Below, one piece after another: positions 37,748-46,701 of a DNA stretch of 64,000 nucleotides. This stretch comes from Stieleria sp. JC731 (GTDB taxonomy: Bacteria; Planctomycetota; Planctomycetia; Pirellulales; Pirellulaceae): contig NZ_JAJKFQ010000005.1 of NCBI RefSeq assembly GCF_020966635.1, positions 522,481 through 586,480 of the forward strand. Direction: 5' to 3'. A program made the translations under genes and the position numbers. Under the pieces are notes generated by a model. That model ran no database searches, was not told the origin of the DNA, and worked only from the letters and a program-made list of their open reading frames with translations. The stretch's first letter is position 1; the number at the start of each line of letters is the position of its first letter.

Positions 37748-39643
37748 ATGCGAACGTTTTGGCTTATCACGACCGCGAGTTCGTTTCTGGCAATGCTACC
37801 GGCAACGCCAATCACGGAGCCTCATGCGGTCGCCGAAGAACGTCTGGTTTTGCCGGGCGCAGACGCAAAGGAAACCGAGGTCCGGCATGCCGATTCGGTT
37901 GAACAGATTCTTTTGGTGAAGCCCTCGCACCACATTCACTCGGTGGATCCGATCGCCACGTCATCAACCGACCCGACGATTCCGCAGGACCTTTCGCCAT
38001 TCGTGGTCGACGACACGTTGGTTCGCCAAGCGTTGGCAAACGACATCGCAATTGAACGGTCAGCCATTCCAACGGCGGTGTGGCTCTCACCAAAGACCAC
38101 GACACAATCTGGCATAGGCTCGAACATTCAAAGTGTCGTTCGCCAAGTTGGATTCAATACCGTTTCCGATCAAATGAAGCCAGCAACGGAAACCAGTTCT
38201 CAAGCGGCTACCAACGTTGTCGTGGCCGAACTTCCGGCTCCGCTTTTGCATCGGAAACCGTCGTCCAGACGCATCACTCGTCCCGCCCGTTCGGTGATTC
38301 AAACTGCTGGGGAAGAGCTTTCCGGGAAAGCCTCTGGCGTGGTGACTGAACTGCAGCCGTTGACGATCCCGGTACGAGAGCCGACCAACGCTCCTCGCGC
38401 GAGCTTGAACAAGGTTGACGATTTGGTGACGCTGGTAGCGACCGATGCGGACTTGCTATCAGTGCTGCAGATGATTGCCGAACATCACGAACTGAACCTC
38501 GTCGTTGGGCCGGAAGTCATCGGCGCGGTCACGGTGAATATTCGTGGAGCTCGACTTGATGAAGTGCTAAACGCCATTGTTGGCGTCGCGGGATTTCATT
38601 GGCATATGAAAGACCATTTGCTGTACGTTACCGCGCCACAAGTCGATGTCATGGACCCGATGATTCAAGGACGCCGATTGCAGGTGTACCCGCTGAACTA
38701 CGTCGCCGCAAAGGATGTCGAACCGATCGTTGCGGGGCTGCTTTCGCCGATCGGAAAGTCGTTTGTGACTCAGTCGAGTGATACCGAAAAGTTGCAAACG
38801 CAAGAGTTGCTGATCGTCGAAGACGGCGAGACCGGGCATTCACGCATTTCACAATACATTGCTCAAGTCGATGTCCCACCGGCACAAGTATTGGTCGAAG
38901 CGCATGTTTTGCAGATCGATCTGGATGATGAGCAGCGTCAAGGAGTCGACCTGACAGGGCTGGCTCGAGTCGCCGGAGCACGACTGACTCTCGAAGGCAA
39001 CGGGTTTGCCGATAGCGAACCCGATGGGCCGTCACTGGCATTCCGAATTGATGGTAACGACGTTGACGGTTTGATTGAGGCCATCCATTCGAACACTTCA
39101 TCTCGGACGTTGGCATCGCCCAAGGTCAGCGTTGTGAATCGCCAAATGGCGAAAGTCCAGATTGGGCAGCGTCTACCCTATGCGGTTGCAACAACGACAC
39201 AAACCGCAACGATTCAAAATGTGCAGTTTTTGGACGTCGGGATCGTGTTGGAAGTGACGCCGGTGATCACCGAAGATCGCTATATCCTGATGACGGTCTT
39301 GCCAAAGATCTCTGGCGGACGAATTACGGAATCCGGGTTTCCTGAAGAAGACACGACGCAGGTTTCGACGACGGTGTTGATGCCCGACGGAAGTGGTTTG
39401 GTGATCGGCGGACTGATTCGTGAAGTTGATCAGAGCAACGAAGCGGTCGTGCCTGGACTCGGGAAACTGCCGGTGATCAAGCGGTTGTTCAATCGCAGCA
39501 CCAGTCAATCGCGTCGCAATGAGCTGGTCGTGGCGTTGGTGACGCACATCATGGACGGACCACGGCCGATTCGTGAACGCGAGTGTTTAGATTTGCAACA
39601 GGCGTTGCCACCATACGCGGCGAAAGAGTTGACCGTCAGGTAA
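37748..39643 (+). CDS. Secretin of the GspD/PilQ family
   Basis: A 631-residue outer-membrane channel protein through which a pilus or secreted protein passes. N-terminal signal (about 1-28), then a long low-complexity spacer to about 220. A STN/N1-like domain (DADLLSVLQMIAEHHELNLVVGPE, about 231-295) and a secretin short domain (RLQVYPLNYVAAKDVEPIV, about 315-385) follow. The C-terminal secretin barrel has LASPKVSVVNRQMAKVQIGQ, PVITEDRYILM and the signature VVPGLGKLPVIKRLF with ELVVALVTHI. AAGGCG lies directly before the ATG. It is the only secretin in the window and converges with the minus-strand cluster B, whose last gene ends about 400 bp away. It may serve cluster B, cluster A or both. 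Confidence 0.9.
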   Translation: MRTFWLITTASSFLAMLPATPITEPHAVAEERLVLPGADAKETEVRHADSVEQILLVKPSHHIHSVDPIATSSTDPTIPQDLSPFVVDDTLVRQALANDIAIERSAIPTAVWLSPKTTTQSGIGSNIQSVVRQVGFNTVSDQMKPATETSSQAATNVVVAELPAPLLHRKPSSRRITRPARSVIQTAGEELSGKASGVVTELQPLTIPVREPTNAPRASLNKVDDLVTLVATDADLLSVLQMIAEHHELNLVVGPEVIGAVTVNIRGARLDEVLNAIVGVAGFHWHMKDHLLYVTAPQVDVMDPMIQGRRLQVYPLNYVAAKDVEPIVAGLLSPIGKSFVTQSSDTEKLQTQELLIVEDGETGHSRISQYIAQVDVPPAQVLVEAHVLQIDLDDEQRQGVDLTGLARVAGARLTLEGNGFADSEPDGPSLAFRIDGNDVDGLIEAIHSNTSSRTLASPKVSVVNRQMAKVQIGQRLPYAVATTTQTATIQNVQFLDVGIVLEVTPVITEDRYILMTVLPKISGGRITESGFPEEDTTQVSTTVLMPDGSGLVIGGLIREVDQSNEAVVPGLGKLPVIKRLFNRSTSQSRRNELVVALVTHIMDGPRPIRERECLDLQQALPPYAAKELTVR

Positions 39644-39682
39644 TAGCCGACGGACGTTTAAAGCGAGTTGATATGGTGTCGG

Positions 39683-40022
39683 TTTCCTGAGCCGCGATGG
39701 CGCTAGCCGCGGTTGGGTGTTGTTAACCGTCGCTAACGCGATGCGGCTGATGGGGGCAGGGGGGATAATCTCGCTATAATCAGCCGCTACGCGCGAGCGT
39801 GCGGTTCTGTGTGCACGATCGGTTCCCACCGGAAACCGCGGGTTGGCACCAGAGTGCGGTTATGTGTTTGAGTCCTGAACTGTTAACCGTCGCTAGCGCG
39901 ATGCGGCTCATGGGGGCAGGGGGGATCATCACGCTATAATCAGCCGCTACGCGCCAGCGTGCGGTTAAGTGTGCAGGACCCCAAACTGGAAACCGCGGGC
40001 TGACGCCCAGCGGCTGATGGGG
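39683..40022. repeat. Tandem pair of dispersed hairpin repeat units, period 160 bp
   Basis: The unit ttaaccgtcgct...gcggct(g/c)atgggggcagggggat...tataatcagccgctacgcg occurs at 39722 and again at 39882, exactly 160 bases later, with few differences. A further half-element lies at 39687-39713 (inverted). The second unit ends in cggctgat at about 40018. The whole array separates the convergent secretin and cluster B. Long GC-rich hairpins here could end transcription from both sides. Confidence 0.8.
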
Positions 40023-40047
40023 GCAGGCGGGTGTCCAGGTTTGTGGA

Positions 40048-40545
40048 CTACTGATGGTCCAAATGGACCTTCTCGGCTGTTACCTGTTTGACTTTGATTC
40101 CTGGAACGATTTCGTCACCCGAAGCCACAATGCGATCACCGATCAAGGCACTCTGTTTGACTCCACCAAATGACCCATACACCGCGTGAATCTTAATCTT
40201 CGGTGATGGATCTTGAAGCGCTTCTGATTTCGGTTCGACTGGGGAGGCTTCTGCAGCCTGAGGCTTCGGTGGAGCGAATGCGAACAGATCTGTCTTATCC
40301 AGAACGTCGAGATCGATGCCGCTCAGCGGTGGCAATTGATAGTCGAACTCTTCATTGGATGCGTCTGTATCTGCGGAGCCTCCTGCACGCTGTGCAGTTG
40401 ATTGGTACGAGACCAACTTCAATGTCGGCGTCTCAGATTCAGGCGTTGGTGTCGATGATGTCGCCAAGACTGCAACCAGAATGCAACTGAGGATCGCGAT
40501 CGCGATAACTTGATTCTTGATGGTTCGGGGCCTGTTATTGCTCAT
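40048..40545 (-). CDS. PilP/GspC-like pilus assembly protein
   Basis: A 165-residue inner-membrane protein: one membrane helix (12-28), a Pro/Ala/Glu-rich periplasmic linker, then a small beta domain KIHAVYGSFGGVKQSALIGDR ... EIVPGIKVKQVT at the C-terminus. That domain fits the GspC homology region and PilP, which link the inner-membrane complex to the secretin. It starts inside the end of the PilO-like gene (11-bp overlap) and is the last gene of the operon. Similarity is mostly positional plus the beta-domain pattern, so PilP versus GspC is open. Confidence 0.7.
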   Translation of the reverse strand: MSNNRPRTIKNQVIAIAILSCILVAVLATSSTPTPESETPTLKLVSYQSTAQRAGGSADTDASNEEFDYQLPPLSGIDLDVLDKTDLFAFAPPKPQAAEASPVEPKSEALQDPSPKIKIHAVYGSFGGVKQSALIGDRIVASGDEIVPGIKVKQVTAEKVHLDHQ

Positions 40546-41230
40546 GGTCTAGCTCCGTCAATTGCTCCAACTCTACAAAAAGTTGCTGTGCGGCAGTTTC
40601 GGATGAAGCCATCGGCAACCGAATGGACAGCGTGGCAACACAGTCGGAATCGATCGCATTGGGCAATCGATTCGATTTGCCAGAGCGGACAAAACTGACT
40701 TCGCAGCACCAGAATGGTCGTTCGAAGTTGAGCGTGCTTCGGATGAATTTTGTCAGGTCGGGGAAGCTGCCATGCAATTCGAGTTTGGCATTCCAAACAC
40801 CGACACGACTGGTTTGTTCCAAACGCCCCCGTTCAAAACGGAACAGTTCGACGTCGTGTTCTCGTGCGACCCGTCGGATTTGGCTTTCAACTTCTTGCCA
40901 ATCGATGCGTCTAGGAAGCCAGCGATCGATTTCTTTGATTTGCTTTACCGTCTCCTGATGATCTGCCTTGGATTGTTCATATTGCGTTCGAATAAGCGTT
41001 CCGCTGGAGATCAACTGGATGGCTTGATCAATTTCTGTCTCGTTGTGTTCCAAGGGGCGCAGGACCCAATCAGGTTTCGCCCAGCATAAAACACAAACCG
41101 TGAACATCGAAAACATGGCAAGCGAGCCAGCCAAATGACATCGCGTCGGGGTTCTCAGGGTTCGTTGTAGTAACGAGGCGTCAAGTGTTTCTTCGCCGTA
41201 ACCCAGGGTGTGTTTCATCGATGGGCTCAT
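40535..41230 (-). CDS. PilO-like pilus assembly protein
   Basis: A 231-residue bitopic membrane protein: helix at about 32-50, a coiled-coil region (about 75-110, QYEQSKADHQETVKQIKEID), then a ferredoxin-like fold (RVGVWNAKLELHGSFPDLTKFIRSTLN), the layout of PilO/GspM. PilO pairs with PilN and PilP under the platform. The start ATG overlaps the previous stop (ATGA at 41227-41230), so translation is probably coupled. The fold pattern and gene order support the call; primary sequence similarity is low as usual for this family. Confidence 0.72.
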   Translation of the reverse strand: MSPSMKHTLGYGEETLDASLLQRTLRTPTRCHLAGSLAMFSMFTVCVLCWAKPDWVLRPLEHNETEIDQAIQLISSGTLIRTQYEQSKADHQETVKQIKEIDRWLPRRIDWQEVESQIRRVAREHDVELFRFERGRLEQTSRVGVWNAKLELHGSFPDLTKFIRSTLNFERPFWCCEVSFVRSGKSNRLPNAIDSDCVATLSIRLPMASSETAAQQLFVELEQLTELDHEQ

Positions 41231-41952
41231 GGAATCACCCTTGCGGCTAGGGGAGACGCATCGATCTGAATGACCGACTTTGAAAGTCCGATTGACGGTG
41301 TGGTCATTCGGACATTTGAAATCCGAGGGCTCTGAAGCAACTCTTCTTTCCAGTTCGAAAGTTTGTCCCTGGAGTGAATGTTGGCAACAAATGTGAGCTC
41401 CGATTTCTCCGCCTGGTCAAGACGCTTGGCTCCGCCGCTCGCGCGAAGTTGCTTTTCCAGAGGCAGCTTGATCGCCAATGAAAGTGCTTCGATTGAATGT
41501 GGCGAGTTTTGCGGTATGGAGTTGTCGGTGGCCAATGCGATCGAGGCGATCACCTGCGAAAGGCTGTCGTCAGGCTTTGCCGAATTGACCAGATTGATTT
41601 GCTCTTTCAATCGCTTGTTTTTTTCGACAAGCAACTCGGTATCTTGTTTCATCAAACCGATTGGCTTGGCGACAGCAAGGATCCTTTCATTTCGGAGTGT
41701 GGTGCGTTGACGCCGGACCCACATCGACAGTAACGATCCGGTCGTCAGTAGTGCCGCGACAACGAGCGCGATGCTCCATTTCAATCGAAGCACCTTTGCA
41801 TCTCGCATCAAGCGGTATTCGCTCGGCAACAGTTCGAAATCTTGCCAGCCATCGAGCGAATCAACACAGATCGATTCGATCTCGACCGGAGCGACGGTGC
41901 TGTGGTCAAGCGAATGATCTGAGACGACATTTTGCGATCGGCTGCGTTTCAT
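41227..41952 (-). CDS. PilN-like pilus assembly protein
   Basis: A 241-residue protein with a cytoplasmic N-terminus containing DFELLPSEYRL (PilN usually begins with an Asn-Leu-Leu-Pro motif that binds PilM), a membrane helix at about 59-78, a coiled-coil segment (NERILAVAKPIGLMKQ, EKNKRLKEQINLV) and a ferredoxin-like C-terminal domain. It overlaps the PilM-like gene by four bases and the PilO-like gene by four bases. The sequence ELLPSEY is the best visible PilM-docking candidate. Position between PilM and PilO is as in classical pilMNOP. Confidence 0.75.
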   Translation of the reverse strand: MKRSRSQNVVSDHSLDHSTVAPVEIESICVDSLDGWQDFELLPSEYRLMRDAKVLRLKWSIALVVAALLTTGSLLSMWVRRQRTTLRNERILAVAKPIGLMKQDTELLVEKNKRLKEQINLVNSAKPDDSLSQVIASIALATDNSIPQNSPHSIEALSLAIKLPLEKQLRASGGAKRLDQAEKSELTFVANIHSRDKLSNWKEELLQSPRISNVRMTTPSIGLSKSVIQIDASPLAARVIP

Positions 41953-43103
41953 TTTCCGTACCCCTGTTTCGTGGCATCGCTTGCTAAACAGGCTAGCGAC
42001 AGCGCGGTGGCAAATCTGACGTCATCGCATCGGCTGTCATTGGAAGACACTTTATTGGTTGGCCCAGTCGCTCGAGTGGTTGGAACGGGGCGACGCCGTC
42101 CCGCGAATGTCCATGTCGCCACTGGCACATTGCAGATTGTGGCTAGGATCTCGTCGACTCCTTCGATCGCCGCTAGGGGACCGGCTAATAGGATCGGTTT
42201 GTCAGCGGAATCTTTGTGACGCGATGCCGCATTGTGTGAACCGACATTTTCGGCCCGCGCGGCGTATTTCGCTGTCCGTTCGAACTCGGCAGCAATATCT
42301 GATAGATACGGACGCAGTGTGTAGGCATCCAGTGGACGTTGTCCTTGGCGGCCTTTGCTGACGGCTAGGTCTGCGAGACGTGCTGGGAGCGTGGAAAGTG
42401 ATCTGGAAAGTCCGACGCCGGTCGAATGACGGACGGAAATCAAGGAGGCTTGGTGATCGAGCCACAACACACACTGGGCATCGACGCTGGTCAAGCGAAG
42501 CGACGCGTGCGTCAATGCCACCGCATGTGGCAATACCGAGTGAACTTGGTAGCCGAGTGAACTGGCGATGTCGACAAGGTGGCAAGTCGCTCGACGAGCC
42601 GTCGCTGCGATGACGTATTGATCGTCTGCACCTGGATGGCCGCAATGGATACCGGCGATGGGCCAATGGCAAATGTGTGCTTGGCTTTCGAATACCGATT
42701 CGCTGAACAGTTGAGTGCTTCGCCTGCGGACGTTTTCCAATTCATGGCCCAGCACCGTTTGATACTGCGTCCAGGAAAGCGGCAATGCGATGGCGCATTC
42801 GCATCGGTCACCTTCGATCGGACGTGGCAGGCGAAGATGGATGGTGTGCATCACTTCGTGAAGCCATTGCAGCGTCGGTTCACCGCCGGGCATCACGGGC
42901 AATTCGAAACGATATAGGTGTGACCAATCGAAGCTTTGTTCGCGGTTGCGCTTCAAACAGGCCACGCGGACTTCGGACTCCGAGATTTCGATACCGACAA
43001 ACGAGGTTGTGCGTTGTTTCGAAGATCGAAACCAGCGCTGTTTGCCTGGAGCATTGCTTGTTGGGTCGACGGCGAAGGAGTCAATGGTTGCTGTGGTCGT
43101 CAT
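41949..43103 (-). CDS. PilM-like actin-fold pilus assembly ATPase
   Basis: A 384-residue cytoplasmic protein with the actin/FtsA-type opening FVGIEISESEVRVACL (36-50, phosphate-1 loop), a middle DQYVIAATARRATCHLVDIA, and ECAIALPLSWTQYQ. A loop PILLAGPLAAIEGVDE near 310-325 matches the adenosine loop of PilM. PilM recruits PilN and PilB on the cytoplasmic face. It starts 9 bp after the GspF-like stop and overlaps the PilN-like gene. The first 30 residues (Pro/Ser/Thr) are an extension with no counterpart I know. Confidence 0.72.
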   Translation of the reverse strand: MTTTATIDSFAVDPTSNAPGKQRWFRSSKQRTTSFVGIEISESEVRVACLKRNREQSFDWSHLYRFELPVMPGGEPTLQWLHEVMHTIHLRLPRPIEGDRCECAIALPLSWTQYQTVLGHELENVRRRSTQLFSESVFESQAHICHWPIAGIHCGHPGADDQYVIAATARRATCHLVDIASSLGYQVHSVLPHAVALTHASLRLTSVDAQCVLWLDHQASLISVRHSTGVGLSRSLSTLPARLADLAVSKGRQGQRPLDAYTLRPYLSDIAAEFERTAKYAARAENVGSHNAASRHKDSADKPILLAGPLAAIEGVDEILATICNVPVATWTFAGRRRPVPTTRATGPTNKVSSNDSRCDDVRFATALSLACLASDATKQGYGK

Positions 43104-43112
43104 CTGTTGGCC

Positions 43113-44441
43113 CTAATAGCTTTGTACCGTCGAAACTTCCAACAGCGGAAGCATGACGCTCATCACGACACCCGCAACAACAATCCCCATGGCCAAAATA
43201 ATGGTCGGCTCTAGGGCGATTACCAAACGTTTCGTTTTTCGGCCGCCTTCGGTTTCGTAAAACTGGCCAATGTCTTCGAGTACCTCGGCAACACGACCGG
43301 TGCGTTCACCAGTGGCCATCATCTGTGCGGCTTCTGGAGGCAAGAAGTCAGCACGGAAGAGAGCTTCGCTTGCGCTGAGTCCATCGATAAGGTTAGACTC
43401 CATCTGAGAAAGCAGATCTTTCCAGGCCGGAAGTACGACCGTGTTTCGTGTCAGACGAACCGCTTGCAAAAGAGGCACGCCACCGCCGACCATCGCCGCG
43501 ATCGTTCGAAAGACGCGACCGGCCGACAGTGGCCGATAGGCGTCGCGAATAAATGGGGCGTAGAGCAACAGATATCCGAAAGCTTTGCGAACGAGCAGAT
43601 GACGGCGCATAGCGGTAATCGCAACAGTCGCACCGGCAAAGCCTCCAAAGCCGAGCATCCAGTGTTGGCGTCCCAGCTTGCCGAGATCCAACAAAACTTG
43701 AGTTGACGGAGGGACCGGTTTGCCAAGCGAGTCGAAGACTTTACCGAATTGCGGTAAGACACCTAAAACTAGCGCCGCCATCACGACCATGGCGGCGGCG
43801 ATGAGGATCAGCGGATAAATCAATGCGCCTAGGATGCTGGCTCGAATTTCAAGTTCGCCACGCATCCGTTCACAAATGCCCGAAAGTGCCTGCGGTACTT
43901 CGCCGGTCGATTCGGCAGCTGCCAAGACCGCTGGAAGTGCTTTGGGAAAATATATTCCGTGGGTCGCCACTGCGGCTGAAAAGGTACTGCCGCTATGGAC
44001 CGACTCATAAATCGCGTTCAGCGATGTACCCAGCCGATCATCTTTGCAGTTTCGCGAAACGTGCTGCACCGCTTCGGCGATTTCGATACCGTTTTGCGTC
44101 ATCACAGCGAGTTGGTTCAGTGACATCAAGACGCTGGATGAGGAAACTTTGGTCAGGTGGATTTGTGCATGACCACGTTCGCCTTGTTGTAATGCCGCAG
44201 CGACATGAGCCCCAGCACGATTGTGCCCTGCACGGTTGAGGCCCGCACGAGTAGTACCGCGCGAGTGAACGCCGGAACGGTGACCAAATGGGGCCGCATT
44301 CGATTTTTCGATTGGTGTCGGTAGTCGCCGCGAGGTTTGACCGAAAGCTGACTTGTCATCGTATGGCTCCACATCGCCGGTCCGAACAAGGTTCGAACCG
44401 TCCGCAGGCGAGTGGTCGCTAGGATGGGCAAAAACTTTCAT
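43113..44441 (-). CDS. GspF/PilC-family platform protein with long basic N-terminal extension
   Basis: A 442-residue inner-membrane platform protein. Residues about 100-442 are two GspF domains with ordinary spacing (LNQLAVMTQNGIEIAEAVQ, AAESTGEVPQALSG, FRTIAAMVGGGVPLLQAV, MATGERTGRVAEVLEDI) and three membrane helices. Unlike the cluster A PilC, there is no insert in the second domain. The first 95 residues are unusual: disordered, His/Arg/Gly-rich, with a short repeat RAGLNRAGHNRAGAH at about 65-80. No ribosome site is visible before the ATG, so a later start could remove part of this extension. Confidence 0.85.
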   Translation of the reverse strand: MKVFAHPSDHSPADGSNLVRTGDVEPYDDKSAFGQTSRRLPTPIEKSNAAPFGHRSGVHSRGTTRAGLNRAGHNRAGAHVAAALQQGERGHAQIHLTKVSSSSVLMSLNQLAVMTQNGIEIAEAVQHVSRNCKDDRLGTSLNAIYESVHSGSTFSAAVATHGIYFPKALPAVLAAAESTGEVPQALSGICERMRGELEIRASILGALIYPLILIAAAMVVMAALVLGVLPQFGKVFDSLGKPVPPSTQVLLDLGKLGRQHWMLGFGGFAGATVAITAMRRHLLVRKAFGYLLLYAPFIRDAYRPLSAGRVFRTIAAMVGGGVPLLQAVRLTRNTVVLPAWKDLLSQMESNLIDGLSASEALFRADFLPPEAAQMMATGERTGRVAEVLEDIGQFYETEGGRKTKRLVIALEPTIILAMGIVVAGVVMSVMLPLLEVSTVQSY

Positions 44442-44486
44442 GGTCTTGATGTCGTGATAGTTGGCAGGGATGTCACCAAAACGTGA

Positions 44487-46337
44487 CTAGTCCACAAGGG
44501 CGACTCGTCCGACCTCTTCCAGGCTAGTGGTATGCTGTTCTGCCAGTCTCAATCCTTCCGATAGCAGACTTGAACCGGTCCGTGTACTTCGCAACGATTC
44601 CAAGTCGGCACCGTTGTTGATGATCGATCGGATAGTGGGAGTGATCTCAAACATTTCGTAGACACCGGTTCGGCCTCGGTAACCGGATTCAAAACATTCT
44701 GCACAGCCGCGGCTGCGGGCGAATCCATGACGCGTGTCGCCTTCGTAATGCAATTGGTTCAGTAGCGCGCTTGATGGGTAATAGTTCTCGCGGCAGTTGG
44801 GGCAGAGGTTTCGCATCAATCGCTGCGCGACAACACCAACCAAGCTGGCCGCGATCTTGAATTCCTCAACGCCCATATCGATAAGCCGAGTGATCGCGCT
44901 GGCGCTATCGTTGGTATGCAAAGTGCTCAGCACAAGGTGCCCGGTCAGGGCCGCTTGGATCGCGGTTTCGGCAGTTTCCCTATCCCGGATTTCCCCGACC
45001 ATGATGATGTCGGGGTCTTGTCGCAGGATGCTTCGCAATGCCTTGGCAAAGGTCATTCCGGAATCTTTGGCGACCTGAACCTGGTTGATCAATTCAAGTT
45101 GGTATTCGACAGGGTCCTCGACTGTAACGACGTTGCGTTCGATCCCTTTGATTAGCTCAATTGCCGAGTACAACGTGGTGGTTTTGCCGCTGCCGGTGGG
45201 ACCGGTGACGAGCACCAGCCCGTGTGGACGGGCAAGCATACGGCGAAGGCAGACGAGTGAATCGTGTGGGATTCCCAATCGGTTCAGATCAAACGTAACA
45301 CGCCCTCGATCGAGCACCCGCATGACGACTTTTTCGCCAAGAACTGTGGGTAGCGTACTGACGCGAAGGTCGACATCGCGGCGACTGATGCGGACATGCA
45401 ACCGACCGTCTTGGGGCTGACGGTGTTCCGCGATATCCAACCGCGCCATGACTTTGATGCGCGAAACGATTGCCGCGTGCATCTCTTTGCGAGGCTTCAT
45501 GACCTCACGCAATGCACCATCAATTCGGAAGCGAATGCTGGTGAACTTTTGACCGGCTTCGACGTGGATGTCGCTCGCACCTTGGCGAACCGCTTGGATG
45601 ATCGCGTAGTTGACCAGATTGATCACCGGACTTCCTTCGGCGAGCTGCTGCGTGCCGAGCAAATCCAAGTCGATCGCTTCGGATTCCAGCTCCAACTGCT
45701 CGACATCCAAGTCGGCCGTTACCGAATCGACCGCGAAGTCTTCTTCGTAGCATCGCGGAAGCAGACGTTCGATACCGCTTGCAAGCGTCAGCACTGGGCG
45801 GATGCGACATCCGCTAACGTCGGTCAACGCATCGATCGCGGATAGGTCTTGTGGATCCGCCATCGCGACAGTCAATTCGTCATGGACCCGCATCAGTGGC
45901 AGGACATGAAATCGATCGGCATAGTCACGCGGGATCAGCTGAATTGCAGCGGGATCGATCAGGCCTTCTCGTAGCTTGACGCCTTCGACACCAAGCTGAT
46001 TTCCCATCACCGGGATCAAGTCGGCTTCGTCGACCAAGCCAAGTTCGGCGACGACTTCACCAAGTCGTTTAAACCGAGTGCGTTTGACTCGGCCAGGTGA
46101 GGCAGAATGATCCTGTGCCGCGATCGCTTTGAGGCGTTCTTCTTCACTCGCTTGGTGCGCAAGTGCGGTTTCAAGTTGATCTTCGCGCAGCAAGCCGGCT
46201 TCGATCAGGCGTTGCCCAAGTGGCTTATTGTCTTTGATGCTCGTCCAACCTTGTCGCGGCTGGGCGATGCGCACGCCGACGGGATCTGTTGATTTCAGAG
46301 GTTCAGCGACGGGATCGTATTGTTGTGAACTGATCAT
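44487..46337 (-). CDS. GspE/PilB-type assembly ATPase 3
   Basis: A 616-residue motor ATPase of cluster B. The N-terminal MshEN-like region (PLGQRLIEAGLLREDQLETALAHQ in pattern, then RLGEVVAELGLVDEAD) is split by about 25 inserted residues rich in Lys/Arg and Ser. The core has VTGPTGSGKTTTLYS, TVEDPVEY, IIMVGEIRD and STLHTNDSA, and the zinc-site pairs CPNC and CAEC. The frame is open to 46439 in the preceding gene, but ATG 46337 begins 14 bp after the STAS gene stop and starts a protein-like sequence. No retraction ATPase is in this operon, so it resembles a type II secretion motor more than a pilus motor. Confidence 0.9.
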   Translation of the reverse strand: MISSQQYDPVAEPLKSTDPVGVRIAQPRQGWTSIKDNKPLGQRLIEAGLLREDQLETALAHQASEEERLKAIAAQDHSASPGRVKRTRFKRLGEVVAELGLVDEADLIPVMGNQLGVEGVKLREGLIDPAAIQLIPRDYADRFHVLPLMRVHDELTVAMADPQDLSAIDALTDVSGCRIRPVLTLASGIERLLPRCYEEDFAVDSVTADLDVEQLELESEAIDLDLLGTQQLAEGSPVINLVNYAIIQAVRQGASDIHVEAGQKFTSIRFRIDGALREVMKPRKEMHAAIVSRIKVMARLDIAEHRQPQDGRLHVRISRRDVDLRVSTLPTVLGEKVVMRVLDRGRVTFDLNRLGIPHDSLVCLRRMLARPHGLVLVTGPTGSGKTTTLYSAIELIKGIERNVVTVEDPVEYQLELINQVQVAKDSGMTFAKALRSILRQDPDIIMVGEIRDRETAETAIQAALTGHLVLSTLHTNDSASAITRLIDMGVEEFKIAASLVGVVAQRLMRNLCPNCRENYYPSSALLNQLHYEGDTRHGFARSRGCAECFESGYRGRTGVYEMFEITPTIRSIINNGADLESLRSTRTGSSLLSEGLRLAEQHTTSLEEVGRVALVD

Positions 46338-46351
46338 CGTGACATCGTCGG

Positions 46352-46699
46352 TTAGGCGAAGCTTCCCAAGGCGCTTGTCAGGTCGGGGAACGATTCGATT
46401 CGTGAGCCGACACCGGTGATGCGTAACACGTCGGCACACAACTCGCTGACGCCACTAAGTCGCAAGCATCCGCCACGATGGCAGCACCGTTCGCTCAGTT
46501 CGACCAGCCATTCCAAGCCAGATCCGTCGATCAACGCGGCTTCGCTAAGGTCAACAACGACCGCCGGTGTGTGGCCCACCATCGTTCCGCTGAACAGTTC
46601 ATCCAGCGAAATGGTTGTTTCGCCGCGAAGGGGGCCTTCGCTGCGAACGACATAGACCGTTCCATGTTTCTCGATTTTGGACATCGGTTCGGTTCCCAT
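46352..46699 (-). CDS. STAS-domain protein (anti-sigma factor antagonist type)
   Basis: A 115-residue single-domain protein. The core PAVVVDLSEAALIDGSGLEWLVEL carries the STAS motif Asp-x-Ser-Gly with Ser60, the residue phosphorylated in SpoIIAA-type antagonists. Such proteins bind switch kinases or anti-sigma factors and report their state. No anti-sigma factor is next to it. It begins two bases after the histidine kinase stop, so the kinase, receiver and STAS protein form one signalling block inside the secretion operon. The kinase here is of HisKA type, which normally does not phosphorylate STAS, so an unlinked partner is likely. Confidence 0.85.
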   Translation of the reverse strand: MGTEPMSKIEKHGTVYVVRSEGPLRGETTISLDELFSGTMVGHTPAVVVDLSEAALIDGSGLEWLVELSERCCHRGGCLRLSGVSELCADVLRITGVGSRIESFPDLTSALGSFA

Positions 46700-46701
46700 G
46701 G

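Noticed and set aside
37207-40022. Repeats as a CRISPR array or insertion sequence
   Set aside because: Units are long, unevenly spaced hairpins without spacers, and there is no transposase frame or target-site duplication.
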